A stretch of DNA of 64,000 nucleotides, from the NCBI GenBank assembly GCA_000750105.3, contig JPHH03000009.1:124001-188000 (forward strand). The letters are read 5' to 3'. The stretch comes from Tolypocladium sp. Sup5 PDA-1 (taxonomy: Eukaryota > Ascomycota > Sordariomycetes > Hypocreales > Ophiocordycipitaceae). Every line of letters starts with the position of its first letter. Positions within the stretch are counted from its first letter, which is position 1. Under the pieces are notes generated by a model, which saw only the letters and a list, made by a program, of their open reading frames with translations, ran no database searches and was not told the origin of the DNA. The position numbers and the translations under genes were made by a program. This document shows positions 12,458-23,708 of the stretch, piece after piece.

Positions 12458-13716
12458 TCAGCTATATGCCAGTGGGAGCTCGTCTTCAACTCCAGCCCGC
12501 TTCCTTGCCCTCTCTTTCTCGGCTCTAAGACTGCGGGAGTCTCGAATAGAAGGAGCTGTTTCGACCTCAACCCCGTGGTCCACCTTGCCTCCAATCCCAA
12601 CAACTCTGGCTGTAGCCAGGTTTCCTAGATCCTCGTCCGAGTCCTCCGGTGTGACCTTTGGTCCGCGAAACGATTCCAAGGCGTACTGCTGCGCCCGCAT
12701 ACTGCGATTTGCATTGTTGCCGGTCTCGGCACGGGTATCAGTTCGGTGATTGGATGTAGAAAGTGAGGCCGGGTACGCGTCAGAGTTCTCGCCTCGAGCA
12801 AGCTGCGTGATGAGAGATGCCATGGACATCTCAATGTTCAGCTTGACCATATATGCAACAGGGTGAAATTGTATGTAAACAACTTGATTAGGCAGCGACA
12901 TGAGGCCGATGAGCATACCCTAGGTTACAAATTAGCGGCAACGCCTTGGCCGAGCCTGCTTCTCGAGATTTGACTACTTACGTCCATGGCGATGGAGACG
13001 ACCATCAGCTTTGCGTTGAAACCAACCAGCGGAGCGTACTTGGCTAGGCCGTGCTGCACAACAAGGCGCCTCTTGACAGTGCGAAGAAAATAATAGTTCA
13101 GGGCGGCATCGACCAATAAAATAAGGATCTTTGAAATGCGGTCCCAAATTTCGTTAATGCGAACAAATCTGTCACGGCTCCAGTCAGCCCTGTGGGTTTC
13201 ACGCGGTCGTTCAGAAGCGAGACTCACAGGTCGCTAACCGGCGGCACCGTATGGGATGGTATCCAGATGCAGAAGACGGCGATGTTGATGCAGGTAATAA
13301 CGACTGCAGTGCCCCATTTCAGCTTGGTGATTGTGCTCCTGTGCTCTGCAATAATGGCGATTCGATTGACGATGATTTGCATGAGTAGCTGGATTTCGAA
13401 TACCCAGAAGACCAAGATGGAGAACAGAACGGGAACCCTATCGAAGGAGTCAGAGACTTCAGACCGGACTTTGGCAGATGGAGGGATGGTGAGCTAACGT
13501 CGGCGATATGAGGCCATCTAGAAAGACCCATCCTATAATACCAATGCCAAGATTGGCCGCGATTTCGCCCCATATCATAAAGATGTAGAGACTTTTCAGG
13601 GGGTTTCGGTTCCTCTGGGTCTGTTTGATGGCTTCCCAGACGGTCAAGAAGCCGAACCCAAGAGTAAAGCCGGCGGCCAGAGATGCGACTTGAACATCGT
13701 TCGTGGATGCCGCCAT
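12458..13716 (-). CDS. Fungal seven-TM-type integral membrane protein of unknown function
   Basis: Predicted 358-aa polytopic membrane protein from four exons: 13716-13499, 13437-13228, 13168-12982, 12919-12458. The introns are 61, 59 and 62 nt with good GT/AG signals, and the summed exons are in frame. The ATG at 13716 (MAASTNDVQ) gives a short exposed N-terminus. About seven hydrophobic segments follow, including SLYIFMIWGEIAANLGIGII, a FSILVFWVFEIQLL helix and ILILLVDAALNYYFL. The last 120 residues are hydrophilic, Arg/Glu-rich and probably cytosolic. The arrangement recalls fungal receptor-like integral membrane proteins, but no Pth11 CFEM domain or opsin Schiff-base lysine motif was seen. 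Function is unknown; a sensory role is only a guess. Confidence 0.8.
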
Positions 13717-14873
13717 ATCTACGGACCAAGTTCTGCTGTGTTGCGTATTCGAGTGCTGCCGCTGTACTGAAATGGGTTGGAACTTGAGGACGGGGAAACC
13801 GGGGAGGCAAAACGTCAACGGCTTTGGTTAAGTAAGTAAACCGGCTTGACGGCCGGGCAGATAGGTGGCTTGCCAGCTCCTGGAGTCTGCATGTCCACTT
13901 CTTCAACAACGCGGCGCGGCGGGCTGTAACACGGACCCTTTCAGCGGATAGCGCAAGACGATAACCCTGTCGATCGGCCTGCGACGGCCAACGAAAGAAC
14001 ACTGAAGGCTTCTTCCAGAACAGCGCCAGTGGAGAGTAGCCCCTGACAGACGCATACTCACACACTCACAATCACACACCACCTGCGATCTCCTGGTGAA
14101 ATGGGCACTACGGCGAAAGTGGCTGAGGCAATACATAGTTGGAATTGGCAGCAGGTATTGCGTCCCGCAGGGTCTGCTGCAGCTCCTGATAGCCTCCCTA
14201 TGGTGGGCAATTTATCCGCCAGAAACTGCATGCCGCTTTCGTGAAACCGCCATTCAAGCCACTGGGGGCTCCTTGCAGGGGGAAACGAGGAGAAACTCCC
14301 AGCTTCGGCAAAGTGACACCTGTACCCCGGCTTTTGACAGGTTGAGCAGGGATGGCTAGCTCCGGATATTTCCACTACGGATGCATCCTTGCATCGGCAG
14401 GCTACCGGATTGAGTAATATCTGCAGAGGCTGGCTGATACGAGAGCTGTTCCGTGCGGGGCTGCTTTGCCGGACCTTGGATCGCGGGAATGCGGGGGGAT
14501 CGGTTCTTCATTAGTTCGAGTGATTAAGAAGAGTATTGCTTATTTGGACAGGAGGAAGTATATATTTATAAAAGGGGGTTTAGCATTTTCTAACTTGTAG
14601 TCTACGGTAGAGTCGGAGTAGCTTAGCTTAGCTTAGAAACCGACCAAAGCAGTACGTCCGTATCAAAAGCTTTCGTAAACAAGAGCATGGGGCGACAGAC
14701 GTGTATATAATATAGCCCCAGCATGCAATAGGCCTACCCTAATAGATTCATTGGTACTAATAGCACTTGTCCAAGATGACAGGCAATGTCCCGCTATGGT
14801 TCATCGGGAGTCCAGGGCCGGATCCCCCGCATGTTCCCTGCAACTTGCAACACCAAGGTCCTCGGCCAATATA
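13717..14873. other. Intergenic region, no gene seen
   Basis: Upstream flank of the membrane-protein gene and downstream flank of the small hydrophilic protein gene. At 14500-14760 it is AT-rich, with a short AGCTT-type 5-base tandem at about 14625-14640. No RNA gene or coding frame could be supported. Confidence 0.4.
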
Positions 14874-15308
14874 TCACGATTCCGCATTGTGCAAGTAGTG
14901 CCGCTCCTGGTGGCTCATCGAGTGCCTCTTCGTCCTGCTGTCCTCGGGGTAGTCGTGCTCAATCGTCGGCTCGCCGAGGTGCTGCGCCAGCACCGAGGGC
15001 GGGACATGCGCTGCGTCCCTGACGTCGTGCGATTCGCTACGTGGCACACCGTCAGCGTCATTCTCGAGACAGTCAGCGGCACGAGAGAGAGCTTACCAGG
15101 CTGTTTGCCCGTGCTGGCTGATGTGAATCCCGGGATCGGGCTGCTTCGCCGGGTCGCCCCGGCGGCGCGGCTCCGACTTGCTCGACCCGGCGGAGGTCTC
15201 GCGCGACGCCTCGTGCTGGCCGGGAATCGAGGTGTCGACCTGCTGGTCCTCGCCCTTGCTGTTGGGGCCGACTGTTTCCTTGAGCTTCTCCATGAGCCGC
15301 GAAGCCAT
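14874..15308 (-). CDS. Small hydrophilic protein, unknown function
   Basis: Predicted 124-aa protein from two exons, 15308-15097 and 15036-14874, joined across a 60-nt GT/AG intron with CTGAC branch motifs. It starts MASRLMEKLKETVG and ends HYLHNAES before a TGA. The product is strongly charged and has no signal peptide or membrane segment. It is rich in Gly, Ser, Pro, Glu and Lys in the first half and His/Glu/Arg in the second, as in small disordered stress- or conidiation-type proteins of fungi. That similarity is one of composition only. The leader upstream carries a TATA-like TATATATA at about 15460-15467. Confidence 0.65.
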
Positions 15309-16481
15309 TGTGGTAATGTGTTATGTGGTCTCGGTGATGAATCGAAGTAAAGTCTCGAAGAACCAACGGGCTGGTATTCTCAGAAATCAGGTTCCAGTGT
15401 TTGATGTCCGGCTTGATATCTGCATCCCAACGGCTACGCAACATGGGCGTCAAAGACTGTATATATATCGCGACTCAAACTCTAAACCCAGTCACATTCC
15501 ACAGCCGTCCGCCGTGGCGCACGCCAATCGCCAACTGTTCGCAGCCAAGCACGGCAGTGCACCGGCATCCCTCCATCAGGCCTTCACTCGTGTTGGTGTT
15601 TTCCCGCGTACCTCCGTAGTCCGTACGTGGTTCCTACTTCATCGATCGTCATAGTGGGCCTCTCCTCCAGTATGTCACCCGTTCGCGCTTGGTAATGAGC
15701 CATTGGGGGTGGCATTGCGACATAAACTTTCCACCATCTTGCTGCGGCAGCCAAGCCACATGAGGCACGCGCGTTCGCTCCAAAACGGCTCTTCTCCCCA
15801 GCTTTCTCCATATTTATCAGCTCTTCGCACTGGTCGCCAGGACGTCGGGAAACGACGCCCCCAAGGCTAGCAGGAGTGTGTCGCGATGCATGGCACTCGG
15901 GCCCCAGGGACCCCGGGTTTATGATCTGGGCTGGAATTACTTCCTAAAATATGCTTGTTTATTAGCTCTGTTCAAGTATGCATTCGAGGGATGTCAGCGT
16001 GGTTGCCGGTCCCCGGACAGGTGGACAGTAATACGGCTCGTCACATACGTACTAAAGCCATCTTTCCTGAAGAATAAACAAAAGAAGGCAAACTCCCGAG
16101 AGTCATCTCGTCAGCCAACTTCTACTGGTCTGATCGGACCGTCACCGATGGCCTCTAGTCAATGACTTGCTCCATCTGAACTAGCTGAGGATCTGGTCGC
16201 GTATCCCACGCCGGATGTCGCGTGGACTGATATGGAATCAAGAGACTCTCCGAAGAGTCGTATAGGCTCTGCTGCAGATATTCTTGCAGCTTACATACAA
16301 GATGAAGACTATCTCTGAGCCTTGACGTATAGAAGGGGTCGGCAGCCCTCGATGAACGGTTTCCATCAAATCACTCAACCTACTCCTACTCTCACATCCG
16401 ATCAACTCTACAAAGACACCACACGAAATTCTACATCTACCATACCACCCTAATAACCGACTCATCACCAATCCCATCAAA
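15309..16481. other. Intergenic region, no gene seen
   Basis: Flank of the small hydrophilic protein gene. Short open frames on both strands lack motifs. Bases 16380-16481 look like a pyrimidine/CA-rich fungal 5' leader for the short ORF that follows. Confidence 0.35.
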
Positions 16482-16660
16482 ATGCCCTTCACGCTCACCT
16501 TCACCACCGCCGCCCTCGCCGCCTTCGCAACCGCCGGCCCCGTTGCCACCGACAGCAGCAACGTGCAGGCTGCGTCGCCGGCCATAGCTACCCCCCGGAC
16601 TATGCCTGCCTCTCGGACGGCGATTTGAGCGTCCTCGGCCATTGCGTCAAAGTCGGCTAG
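16482..16660 (+). pseudogene. Small secreted-protein-like ORF with an apparent frameshift
   Basis: An ATG at 16482 in good context (CATCAAAATGCC), behind a CA-rich leader, opens a signal-peptide-like start (MPFTLTFTTAALAAFATA). This frame ends after 48 codons at 16626-16628. From about 16568 a different frame (+2) reads sensibly: it contains three cysteines and the segment PPDYACLSDGDLSVLGHCV and ends with TAG at 16658-16660. The two halves together look like a cysteine-containing secreted mini-protein of just under 60 residues, broken near 16565-16570. No intron of realistic length bridges the change. It is either a real frameshift or a one- or two-base sequence error. Function unknown. Confidence 0.45.
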
Positions 16661-17001
16661 AGGGCCGCTGCGTGGCTCGCGCGGGCTACGCTCGTATATT
16701 GAGGTTAGCATCGGGTTCGCTTGGAGGATGAATGCATAACTAGGGGGATAAATAGCGTGAATACGCTCTGTTCAATACTATTGTGCAGTGACATGAATCA
16801 TTGACGCCGCCACGTTCCGCACATCGCTTTCGGCGACTTGATGGAACAAACTAGCATGGGATGGGAGGACGTAGGATGCGGCAGCGATGCAAGATGAAAC
16901 CAGCAATCAAGATTGGGTGCCATTCAGAACTAGAACTGGCAATTCAGTCCGCGACAAGCAGGTCAGGCATTACCGCATAGAACTCGGATAGTGTACACAG
17001 A
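16661..17001. other. Short intergenic region, no gene seen
   Basis: About 340 bases between the small secreted ORF and the 3' end of the transporter gene. Presumably the 3' flank of both; no motif noted. Confidence 0.4.
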
Positions 17002-18946
17002 TCACTCATGCTCCTCCGCGTCCGCCTCAATCTTCTCATCCGGCACCGGCGCCGTAAGCCCCAGCGTCGCCGCAATGTTAAACAGCCGCATCTTCTCCTC
17101 ATGCGCCGCCGTGTCCCCAAACGCAACGTCCATGTCCTCGAGGCTCTTGCCCTTGGTCTCCGGCACGAAGAAGTACGTAAACGCCAGGGCCATGAGGCAG
17201 AAGGCCGCAAAGAAGATGTACGTGCCCCATCCGATGGTCTCGAGCATGTCGGGCGTCACCAGCCCGATGATGAAGTTGCACATCCACGTCGTGCTCGTCG
17301 TGATGGCCATGGCCTTGGACCGGTTCCCGAGGTTGAAGATCTCCGAGGGGAGCACCCAGCCGATCGGCGCGAACGAGTACGAGAAGTTGACGTCGTAGAT
17401 GTAGATGAAGGCGATGCCGGTCCAGGCCGCGGACTGGTGCGAAGGGAGCTCGGAGCCATAGGCGCCGATGATGGCGCCGACGATGACAAGAGATACAAAC
17501 GTGCCGAGGGCGCCGCACATCAGGAGCGGCCGTCTGCCAACCTTGTCGATGAGGAATACTGCTGGGAGGGTCGAGAGGGTATTGACAATGCCGTATACGC
17601 CCGTGGCCAGCAGAGACGTGGTATTGCCGGAAAGGCCCAGCTGGCCAAAGATGGTCGGCGCATAGTAAATCATGGCGTTGCAGCCCATGAACTGTTTCAC
17701 CGTTAGACTAGTCATATCCGCATCCAGTTCATGTGCGACATACCTGTTGGAAGAACATGATGCAGCAGCCAACTGAGAGACGCCTAAACGCGGGCCAGGT
17801 CGACACGAGCGAAGCGTATTGGGCCACATAGAGGCTCACGCCGCTCTTACCGGGGTAGCTGTCGCGAGCAACCGACTCATCAAAGAGAACCTCGGCCTTG
17901 ATGCTGAGATATTCCTCGCGGAGAGAGTCCGAGTCTGGGTGGACGCGGCGAAGAATAGCCAAAGACTTCAATGCCTTATCTTCGTTCTTCCGCATCAAGA
18001 AGAATCGAGGAGACTCTGGGAAGAAGAGCATGCCGATTCCAAGTACGAGGGCCGGGGCGAGCTGCAAAGCGAAGGGAACTCTCCAAGCGGCCTGGCTCTG
18101 TCCGGTGCAGCCGTTCGGGCCGACGTCGTGGATCGGGTCAAACTCCCGGTTGGCCTCTGTGCCCCCTGTGTAGGGGATATCGGGTGCGCATCTGGTGCCG
18201 CCGATGTACTGGGTGCCATACTCGAGCCAGTAACTGACCAGGATGCCGAGGGTAATGCTGACTATAAACGCGTCAGTAAGTTGACAAGTAAGTCTGGGAC
18301 GGCGCTCGGCATGCAACGTACGCTGCTGCAACACAACCAGAGTGCCACGGATACCCGCCGTCGACACCTCGGACATGTACATGGGCACAATCATGGTCAG
18401 CATGCCGACAGCAAAGCCGGCGACTGCCCGTCCTACACAGCGAAAGCAAGTCAGTCACTGGTCTCGTAAACCGCCACCCCGTAGACAAAGGAGCGCCAGG
18501 GTTCGAGGAACACCACATACCTCCAAACAGTACACCAGTGGTGTGCGCCGCCGCCTGCAGCGCGGACCCCAAGACAAAGACAACCACGGCAGCAAGCATG
18601 GATCCCTTTCTGCCGAAGCGGTCGGCAACGGGCCCGTTGACCAGGGAGCCGAGCCATGCCGCCAGGAGAAGCGTCGACACGAACCAGCCCTTGAAGCCGC
18701 TGTCGAGGTAGACGCGCGGGAACTCTGCGGCAAAGGACTCCATTTTCAGGACCCCAGAGACGACGCCCTGGTCATAGCCAAAGAGGAAGCCGCCCAGCGA
18801 CGCAAACTAAAGGCCAATTAGCACAAAGGCTACACCGCAGGGGGGCTTCTCGGTCTTACCATTGAGAGCCCAAAAATGTAAGGGTTCTCCCGCAGCTGGC
18901 GGTAGACGCTCTTGGAAGCGCTCGGCTCGACGAGTTGCGACGACAT
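17002..18946 (-). CDS. MFS sugar transporter
   Basis: Predicted 560-aa plasma-membrane sugar/H+ symporter of the fungal hexose/quinate permease family (12 TM). Five exons: 18946-18860, 18806-18521, 18432-18322, 18262-17754, 17691-17002; all introns are GT/AG and the total is in frame. Family signatures: GGFLFGYDQGVVSGVL in TM1, loop 2-3 motif VADRFGRKGS, RAVAGFAVGM, the PESPRFF motif after TM6, QQFMGCNAMIYYAP in TM7, DKVGRRPLL, and PETKGKSLEDMD after TM12. Substrate cannot be read from sequence; quinate, pentose or disaccharide transport are all possible. A Zn2Cys6 regulator lies 436 bases upstream on the same strand, which suggests inducer-controlled expression. Confidence 0.93.
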
Positions 18947-19382
18947 GTTGGCGGCGAGGACTCAATTGCAATGGGCATCAAACAAGACGCTGATAGACAG
19001 GCCTGTGCATATGGATCTCGGTCCAAAGAGCCATGCGGGGGGGCTTTATACTTGTAATTCTGCAACAGAGACTTACCCCAGCGAGAAAACGTGGAGATGG
19101 TCGTCCCCAGACGTCAGTTCACCCACGGGGATTGTCCCGGGAAGCGGCAAATGTGGGGTCGGAGGACACTCGTCCGGCCCAATTAGCGACCAATTGGTGC
19201 TCGAGTCCACGATTCATTCCCGTGCTAACGGTCTTCATTGGTGCTCGACTGGAGCCGACGTTGCACAGACCCCACCCCGAACACACGACTCGACGAGTGC
19301 CGGGCCGGACGCCTGTCGTCCGACGGCATCGCGGCCTCACCTGTCAACTCGTGTCAACTCGTGGCTTTCAGCAGGCGAGGCT
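18947..19382. promoter_or_regulatory. Region between the regulator stop and the transporter start
   Basis: 436 bases holding the transporter's promoter and the regulator's 3' end. Several CGG/CCG triplets, the half-site type bound by Zn2Cys6 factors, are present (for example near 19113-19180), but no clear spaced dyad was identified. Confidence 0.3.
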
Positions 19383-21820
19383 TCATAGGCCTTGCCCAAA
19401 GTCGCTCCAGCCCAGCGAGCTGAAGGCGTCGGTCGGGTCCATGGGCCAGGCAGAGATGTCGAACTCATCTCCATAAAACTCCACACTGCTCATCAAGTTG
19501 GAGGCGTCGCCGTGTTGCGGGGGAAGAACGTGGCTCAATATGTCCGCGCATCGCGACGCCAGCGGGTTCTCCGCCAAGAGGTTGCGAAAGGTGTAGCTGG
19601 CCATCTCCACGTCCGCCTGCCACGCAGCCAGCTCAGGGGACTCTGGGTCACCCAGAATGGCGAGTGCGCTGATGAGAGCTGCGTGGAAGAGAAAGTTGCT
19701 ATCTCGAGTCAGCAAAGTCCAGAAACGACATGAAGATGAAGGCATGCTTCAAGACGGGTGCGGGTGACTTACGTTGCGTACCAGTTGATCAGTCTGGTCA
19801 TGGCCACCTGGCCGAGAAAGTCGTGGATAGATACAATCGTCGAGTGCGCGGCATGGACGGCCAGATCCCTGCATTTGTTGTCCAAGTCAGTCGTGGCGGT
19901 ATTACTCTGCGAGTCTTGCGTTCGCCTCATTGCTCGACGCAGCACAATCTGCCGAAACAGGATAATCTGCAAGTTCCAGAGCCGCCACCAAAGCTTCGCC
20001 CTTGTAAACAGATACCACTCGTCGCGCGCCGCGTCTTCCTGGCCCAGTTGAAAGTAGGTTGGCAGGGCCTGGGTCCACGTCTCGAGGCACTGGTTCAGCC
20101 GCATTGCCTCATCTGGCGATACACCAGAGGGTGCTAGGAGCCTGTTTGAGATGTGGTTAGAGTGGACGTGAAAGTCGCACTGTGCCTTGATTCCCGAGTA
20201 TCGGGTCGGTTGACTCGACTCTTCCGGCATGTCCACCGTCCGTGGCGTGAGTTGCTGCAACGGTCAGGCTCTGTGATGAATTGCTCAAGAGGTGGAAACT
20301 TGCCTCGTCGTTGATGTTGAGGACGTATTTCACATCCATCGCATCGCTGCCGGGGAGGAGAATCGGCCTGCCAAAGGTCGTAGAGGCGCCGCTGTCGAAC
20401 ATGTACAGCCCCCACCACACCCTTCGCCGCATTTCTCGCTGCAGCAAGCTGATGTTCCATGCCGGGAGCTCGCGGTGTAGCCCGAGGCTAAGAGCCATGC
20501 GGGTTGCCAGCCCCAGAAGATTGCCGCCTGTATTCGGCTTGTTGCGCTTCTGGCTAAGGTTGCTGAGTAACACCAGAGCTTGAACGAGGGTGAGGTTGGC
20601 GCTCTCAAAGAGAGATTCGTCCTCTCTGAACGAAATGGCGCGGTGGTAGAGATAGTCCTCGAGCTCGTTATCCTCCCTGTTGAGACACCAGGCACCAAGA
20701 GCCAAGATGGTGTGGAGGAGGGCTTGCCAGGAGGCGTTGCTCGGACGGGGGATGAGCTGGTGGTACTGCGCCATAAAGGTCGCTTCGTGGACAAAGGGGT
20801 ACGAGGAGTGGTATACCGAGAAGAACATCTCCAGCAGCTGGTTCAAGACTTGGCCTGATTCCAGAGACTGCTGGATGTGGGCTGAAAAGACGGGCGTGGG
20901 ACGGGGGCTCTGGGGCGACGCAGCTGCAGATGATGGCCGCGGTTCAAGATGCGACCTCTGGCTGTCGATCCATGATAGCAGAGGGCGGAGGAAAAATACA
21001 CCAGCGGTAGAGCCTGCGAGTATCATTAGAATTCAAGCACACAGTTTGCGTTTTGAGAACCAACCGAGATAGCCTGCGCCAGTTGGCTCGACAGACAGTG
21101 CCACCATGCCGTCGACTAGCTCGTTGGCTTCCTCCTGCCAGTCAAAGCCGTCGGCTGCATCGGGCACCGCCTCGGAGATGGACTCTTCCGCTCTTGGGGT
21201 ACTGCCATGGCCCCTTCCGCTTGTTGGCGCCGCAACATCCTGCTCAGGAGCTCGGCCTGGCGTTGAGCTGCTCCTGGGCGATGAGATGGCCACCAGCTCG
21301 TCATCGACATTCAGCTCAGGAAGCCTCTCGGCGACCAGCTTCTCCAGGTAATGAAGGCGTTTCTCAACGGAAGTAAGATATCTATACCAACATGTAAGCA
21401 AGAGGTGGAGCCGCGCCACAACAGGGAGGCGAGACGAACGCTCGCGTGAGGGGCGATCGAACGACGCGGCCGCTGTAATGGCACTGTCGTCCATTTTGGA
21501 CGCAGGCTGTGCATCTGGGGCGGTCTCTCGAACACTGCAAGTCGGAGAGACAAACAGAAACAGTCAGCAAGAGATGAAACTTCGCTTCCCTGCCCGATGT
21601 CTGAGCTCACCTTCAACTTTTTGATGCGGCAAGCATCGCACTGGGCGCTGGTTAGAGTCGAACCGGTGATCTCGAAAGGCCTGAAGTGCTCACCGAGAGG
21701 GCGGAACCGGGGTCCATCGGTGCCTGGATACAGGTTATTGCATGTCGCAAGGCACGTGTCCAACCAGGTTGTCTTTTGCCTGTAGTCCAAGACTGACGGA
21801 TCTCGCCCGATGTGAATCAT
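19383..21820 (-). CDS. Zn2Cys6 fungal-specific transcription factor
   Basis: Predicted about 709-aa nuclear regulator. Exons: about 21820-21611, 21534-21440, 21381-21065, 21013-20304, 20254-19773, 19698-19383. The zinc cluster CX2CX6CX6CX2CX6C is complete across the first intron: CDACRIKKLK in exon 1, then CSRDRPRCTACVQNGRQC in exon 2. A linker and short coiled coil follow (LTSVEKRLHYLEKLVAERL). Exons 4-5 encode the fungal_trans domain (SSYPFVHEATFMAQYH, the RRRVWWGLYMFD motif). The intron between exons 4 and 5 (20303-20255) has a GCAAGT donor, i.e. GC-AG. The 5' end is uncertain: the 21820 ATG gives an unusual leader, and an acceptor-like CTAACCAG just before the zinc cluster could mean another first exon upstream. 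The transporter is next on the same strand. Confidence 0.88.
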
Positions 21821-22660
21821 GTGATGATGAAGAGGTAGCGTCAATCTTGCAGTGCAGTTCCGCGGAGGTTCCAGTTGGCGGGGGCACGCCACTGGGACAC
21901 AGCACTGCGGGGCACATCAACGGTCCATCATCTCCATCAGCCTCCATTTTGACGTCTCTAAATGAATCCACCATGTCCCTTCTGTAAAGCAGCACGCAGC
22001 GCTCCTCTTTGCGTCGGCACATAAATGCGATCCGCGCGCTCCCTGATCGGGCCCTAGGTAACGGGTTACGACCCCGATGTCGGGCGGGCAGGTTATTGCG
22101 TGCGCGGAAACCTTGCCATGGGACAGTCGAGCCTCGGTGGACGACATCGCACCCGGAGCACTCATGCAAGGCATATTTGCACACCAGGCAGATGATTCAG
22201 ACCGCGGCAGCGAATACCTTGTGCTTCTACGACGTCCTTTCTCGAGGCCACACTCATCTCTTCTCGAGCCCAGACCATCGACCACGACAGACGGTGTCGT
22301 ACTCCCCTTTGTTCGAACTTGGAACCGCCTGGCTCGAAGAATGGTCTTTGCCAGCACATGGTGTGCTGGCCAGTGTTGTTCTTTGTCATCGCAACACATC
22401 TCTCCACCACTTTGGAGACATTCACGGTCCGCTTGAAGGCTCGTTCGCGAACCACCGTAGAAACAGATCATGGGCGATAATCGTCTCTCACCGGTATGGA
22501 CAGGCTCACGGTTAAGCAACCGCCCAACAGTCAAAGGACTAGCAGGCCTAGGTCTTGTACATCATGAACTGCAGGATTCCCCTGTTGTAGCATCCCCGGC
22601 CTTCTCGTTCAGTATATCCATCCCGATAACCTGATACTTCTACGCATCTTACCAGCTACC
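21821..22660. other. Intergenic region between regulator and amidase-like ORF
   Basis: May include an unrecognised first exon of the regulator on the minus strand (an ATG-opened frame ends at 21735) and the promoter of the amidase-like ORF. The other frames on both strands show no motif. Confidence 0.35.
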
Positions 22661-23232
22661 ATGTCCATCAAGCTCAAGGATGCCTCCATCGAGGAGCTGC
22701 TCAGCGGGCTAGAGCGCCGCCAATTCACAGTCGAGGACTTGATCACGGCAAGTCATCCCCGCTTCCTCACCATGACATGCTCACAAGTCTAACCTCTACT
22801 TAGACATACATCGCGCAAATAGAGCAGGTCGATTCGCGCGTTCACGCCGTCTCTCGGTTCAACCCCGCCGCCCTCGCCATAGCACGCGGCCAAGATGCCG
22901 AGCGAGGTTCAGGAAATGCCCGCGACGTGCTTCACGGGATACCCATCCACGTCGAGGCCGTGTTTCTCACCGAGGCAACCGTCATCCGACGTCTTAAAGT
23001 CCAGGGGAAAGCGTCCTCGGGAAAGGCGACGGGCACGCAATGGGCCGACTACAGGTGCGAGGGAGTCGGGTACCAGTGCGGGCCCGAGTCTCGCGAGTCT
23101 CGTCAATCCCTGGACCGGCGCCATCGCATGGGGAGGCTGATAGACGAGCTGCTCAGCCAAGCAGGATGCGACTTTATCTTCGTCAGTCCAGTGTATTTAC
23201 CGGCGCAAACGTGGGCGGCTGTCCGAGGGTAG
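22661..23232 (+). pseudogene. Amidase-signature enzyme, internally deleted and truncated
   Basis: Two exons, 22661-22747 and 22804-23232, give a 171-residue frame. The start (LKDASIEELLSGLERRQFTVEDLIT, then TYIAQIEQVDSRVHAVSRFN and LHGIPI) is that of a fungal amidase-signature hydrolase (500-600 aa). Directly after LHGIPI, where the catalytic lysine of the (V/L)KDN segment should be, the sequence jumps to ATVIRRLKVQGKASSG and TQWADYR, which belong further downstream in the family. About 30-40 residues are therefore missing. The Gly/Ser-rich signature with the catalytic serines is not recognisable before the TAG at 23230-23232. The intron has a GCAAGT donor. The product is almost certainly catalytically dead; what it once hydrolysed is unknown. 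It diverges from the Zn2Cys6 regulator. Confidence 0.62.
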
Positions 23233-23597
23233 GGGTGCCGCTTAGATGGGAGGACCTAGCAAGGGAAAAGAACTCATGCAAGGAAACTAAACCGAGGAAT
23301 CGACTGACAATGAGCATTACACATAATTTCCTAATTAGTAATGGAACAGCAAAAGAATATAGCCATAGCAGCACAGAAACGCAAATACAGTCAGTGATCG
23401 TTAATTACAGATTCTGAGGTTCAGGTGCCTGTGTACTCGTAAAGTTACCAAAACGGGAAAACTCTTGTGCTCACCCAAGCCCTAACCATCCATCCACCCA
23501 GCAAAATCCCTTCCCATCCCATCCCGTCCTAGAACAAAAAAACACAACAACAATAAAAAGTTAAAACGCCAGAAACAGCAAAAAAGAAAGAAGAAAG
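23233..23597. other. Short gene-free region 3' of the amidase relic
   Basis: No coding frame with a motif. The end nearest the tRNA contains long A runs (23525-23590), which on the minus strand are T runs and would serve as the RNA polymerase III terminator of the tRNA gene. Confidence 0.4.
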
Positions 23598-23708
23598 TGA
23601 CACCTGAGGGATTCGAACCCTCGCCTATTACTAGACCGCGAATAGAGAACCTGTTCCGAAGAACGGATGACCTGAACACGGCGCCTTAGACCACTCGGCC
23701 AAAGTGCC
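23598..23708 (-). tRNA. tRNA-Leu(CAG), intron-containing, copy 1
   Basis: 111 bases on the minus strand. The acceptor stem pairs GGCACTT with AGGTGTC, discriminator A at 23598. The D-arm is GCCGAGTGGTCTAAGGC, anticodon stem CCGTG/CGCGG with loop anticodon CAG at 23675-23673. There is an intron of about 27-28 nt after the anticodon, a class II variable arm (CTA/TAG stem) and a T-arm GAGGGTTCGAATCCCTC. It differs from the copy at 55912 at two bases, both in the intron. T-rich sequence follows its 3' end. Confidence 0.93.
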
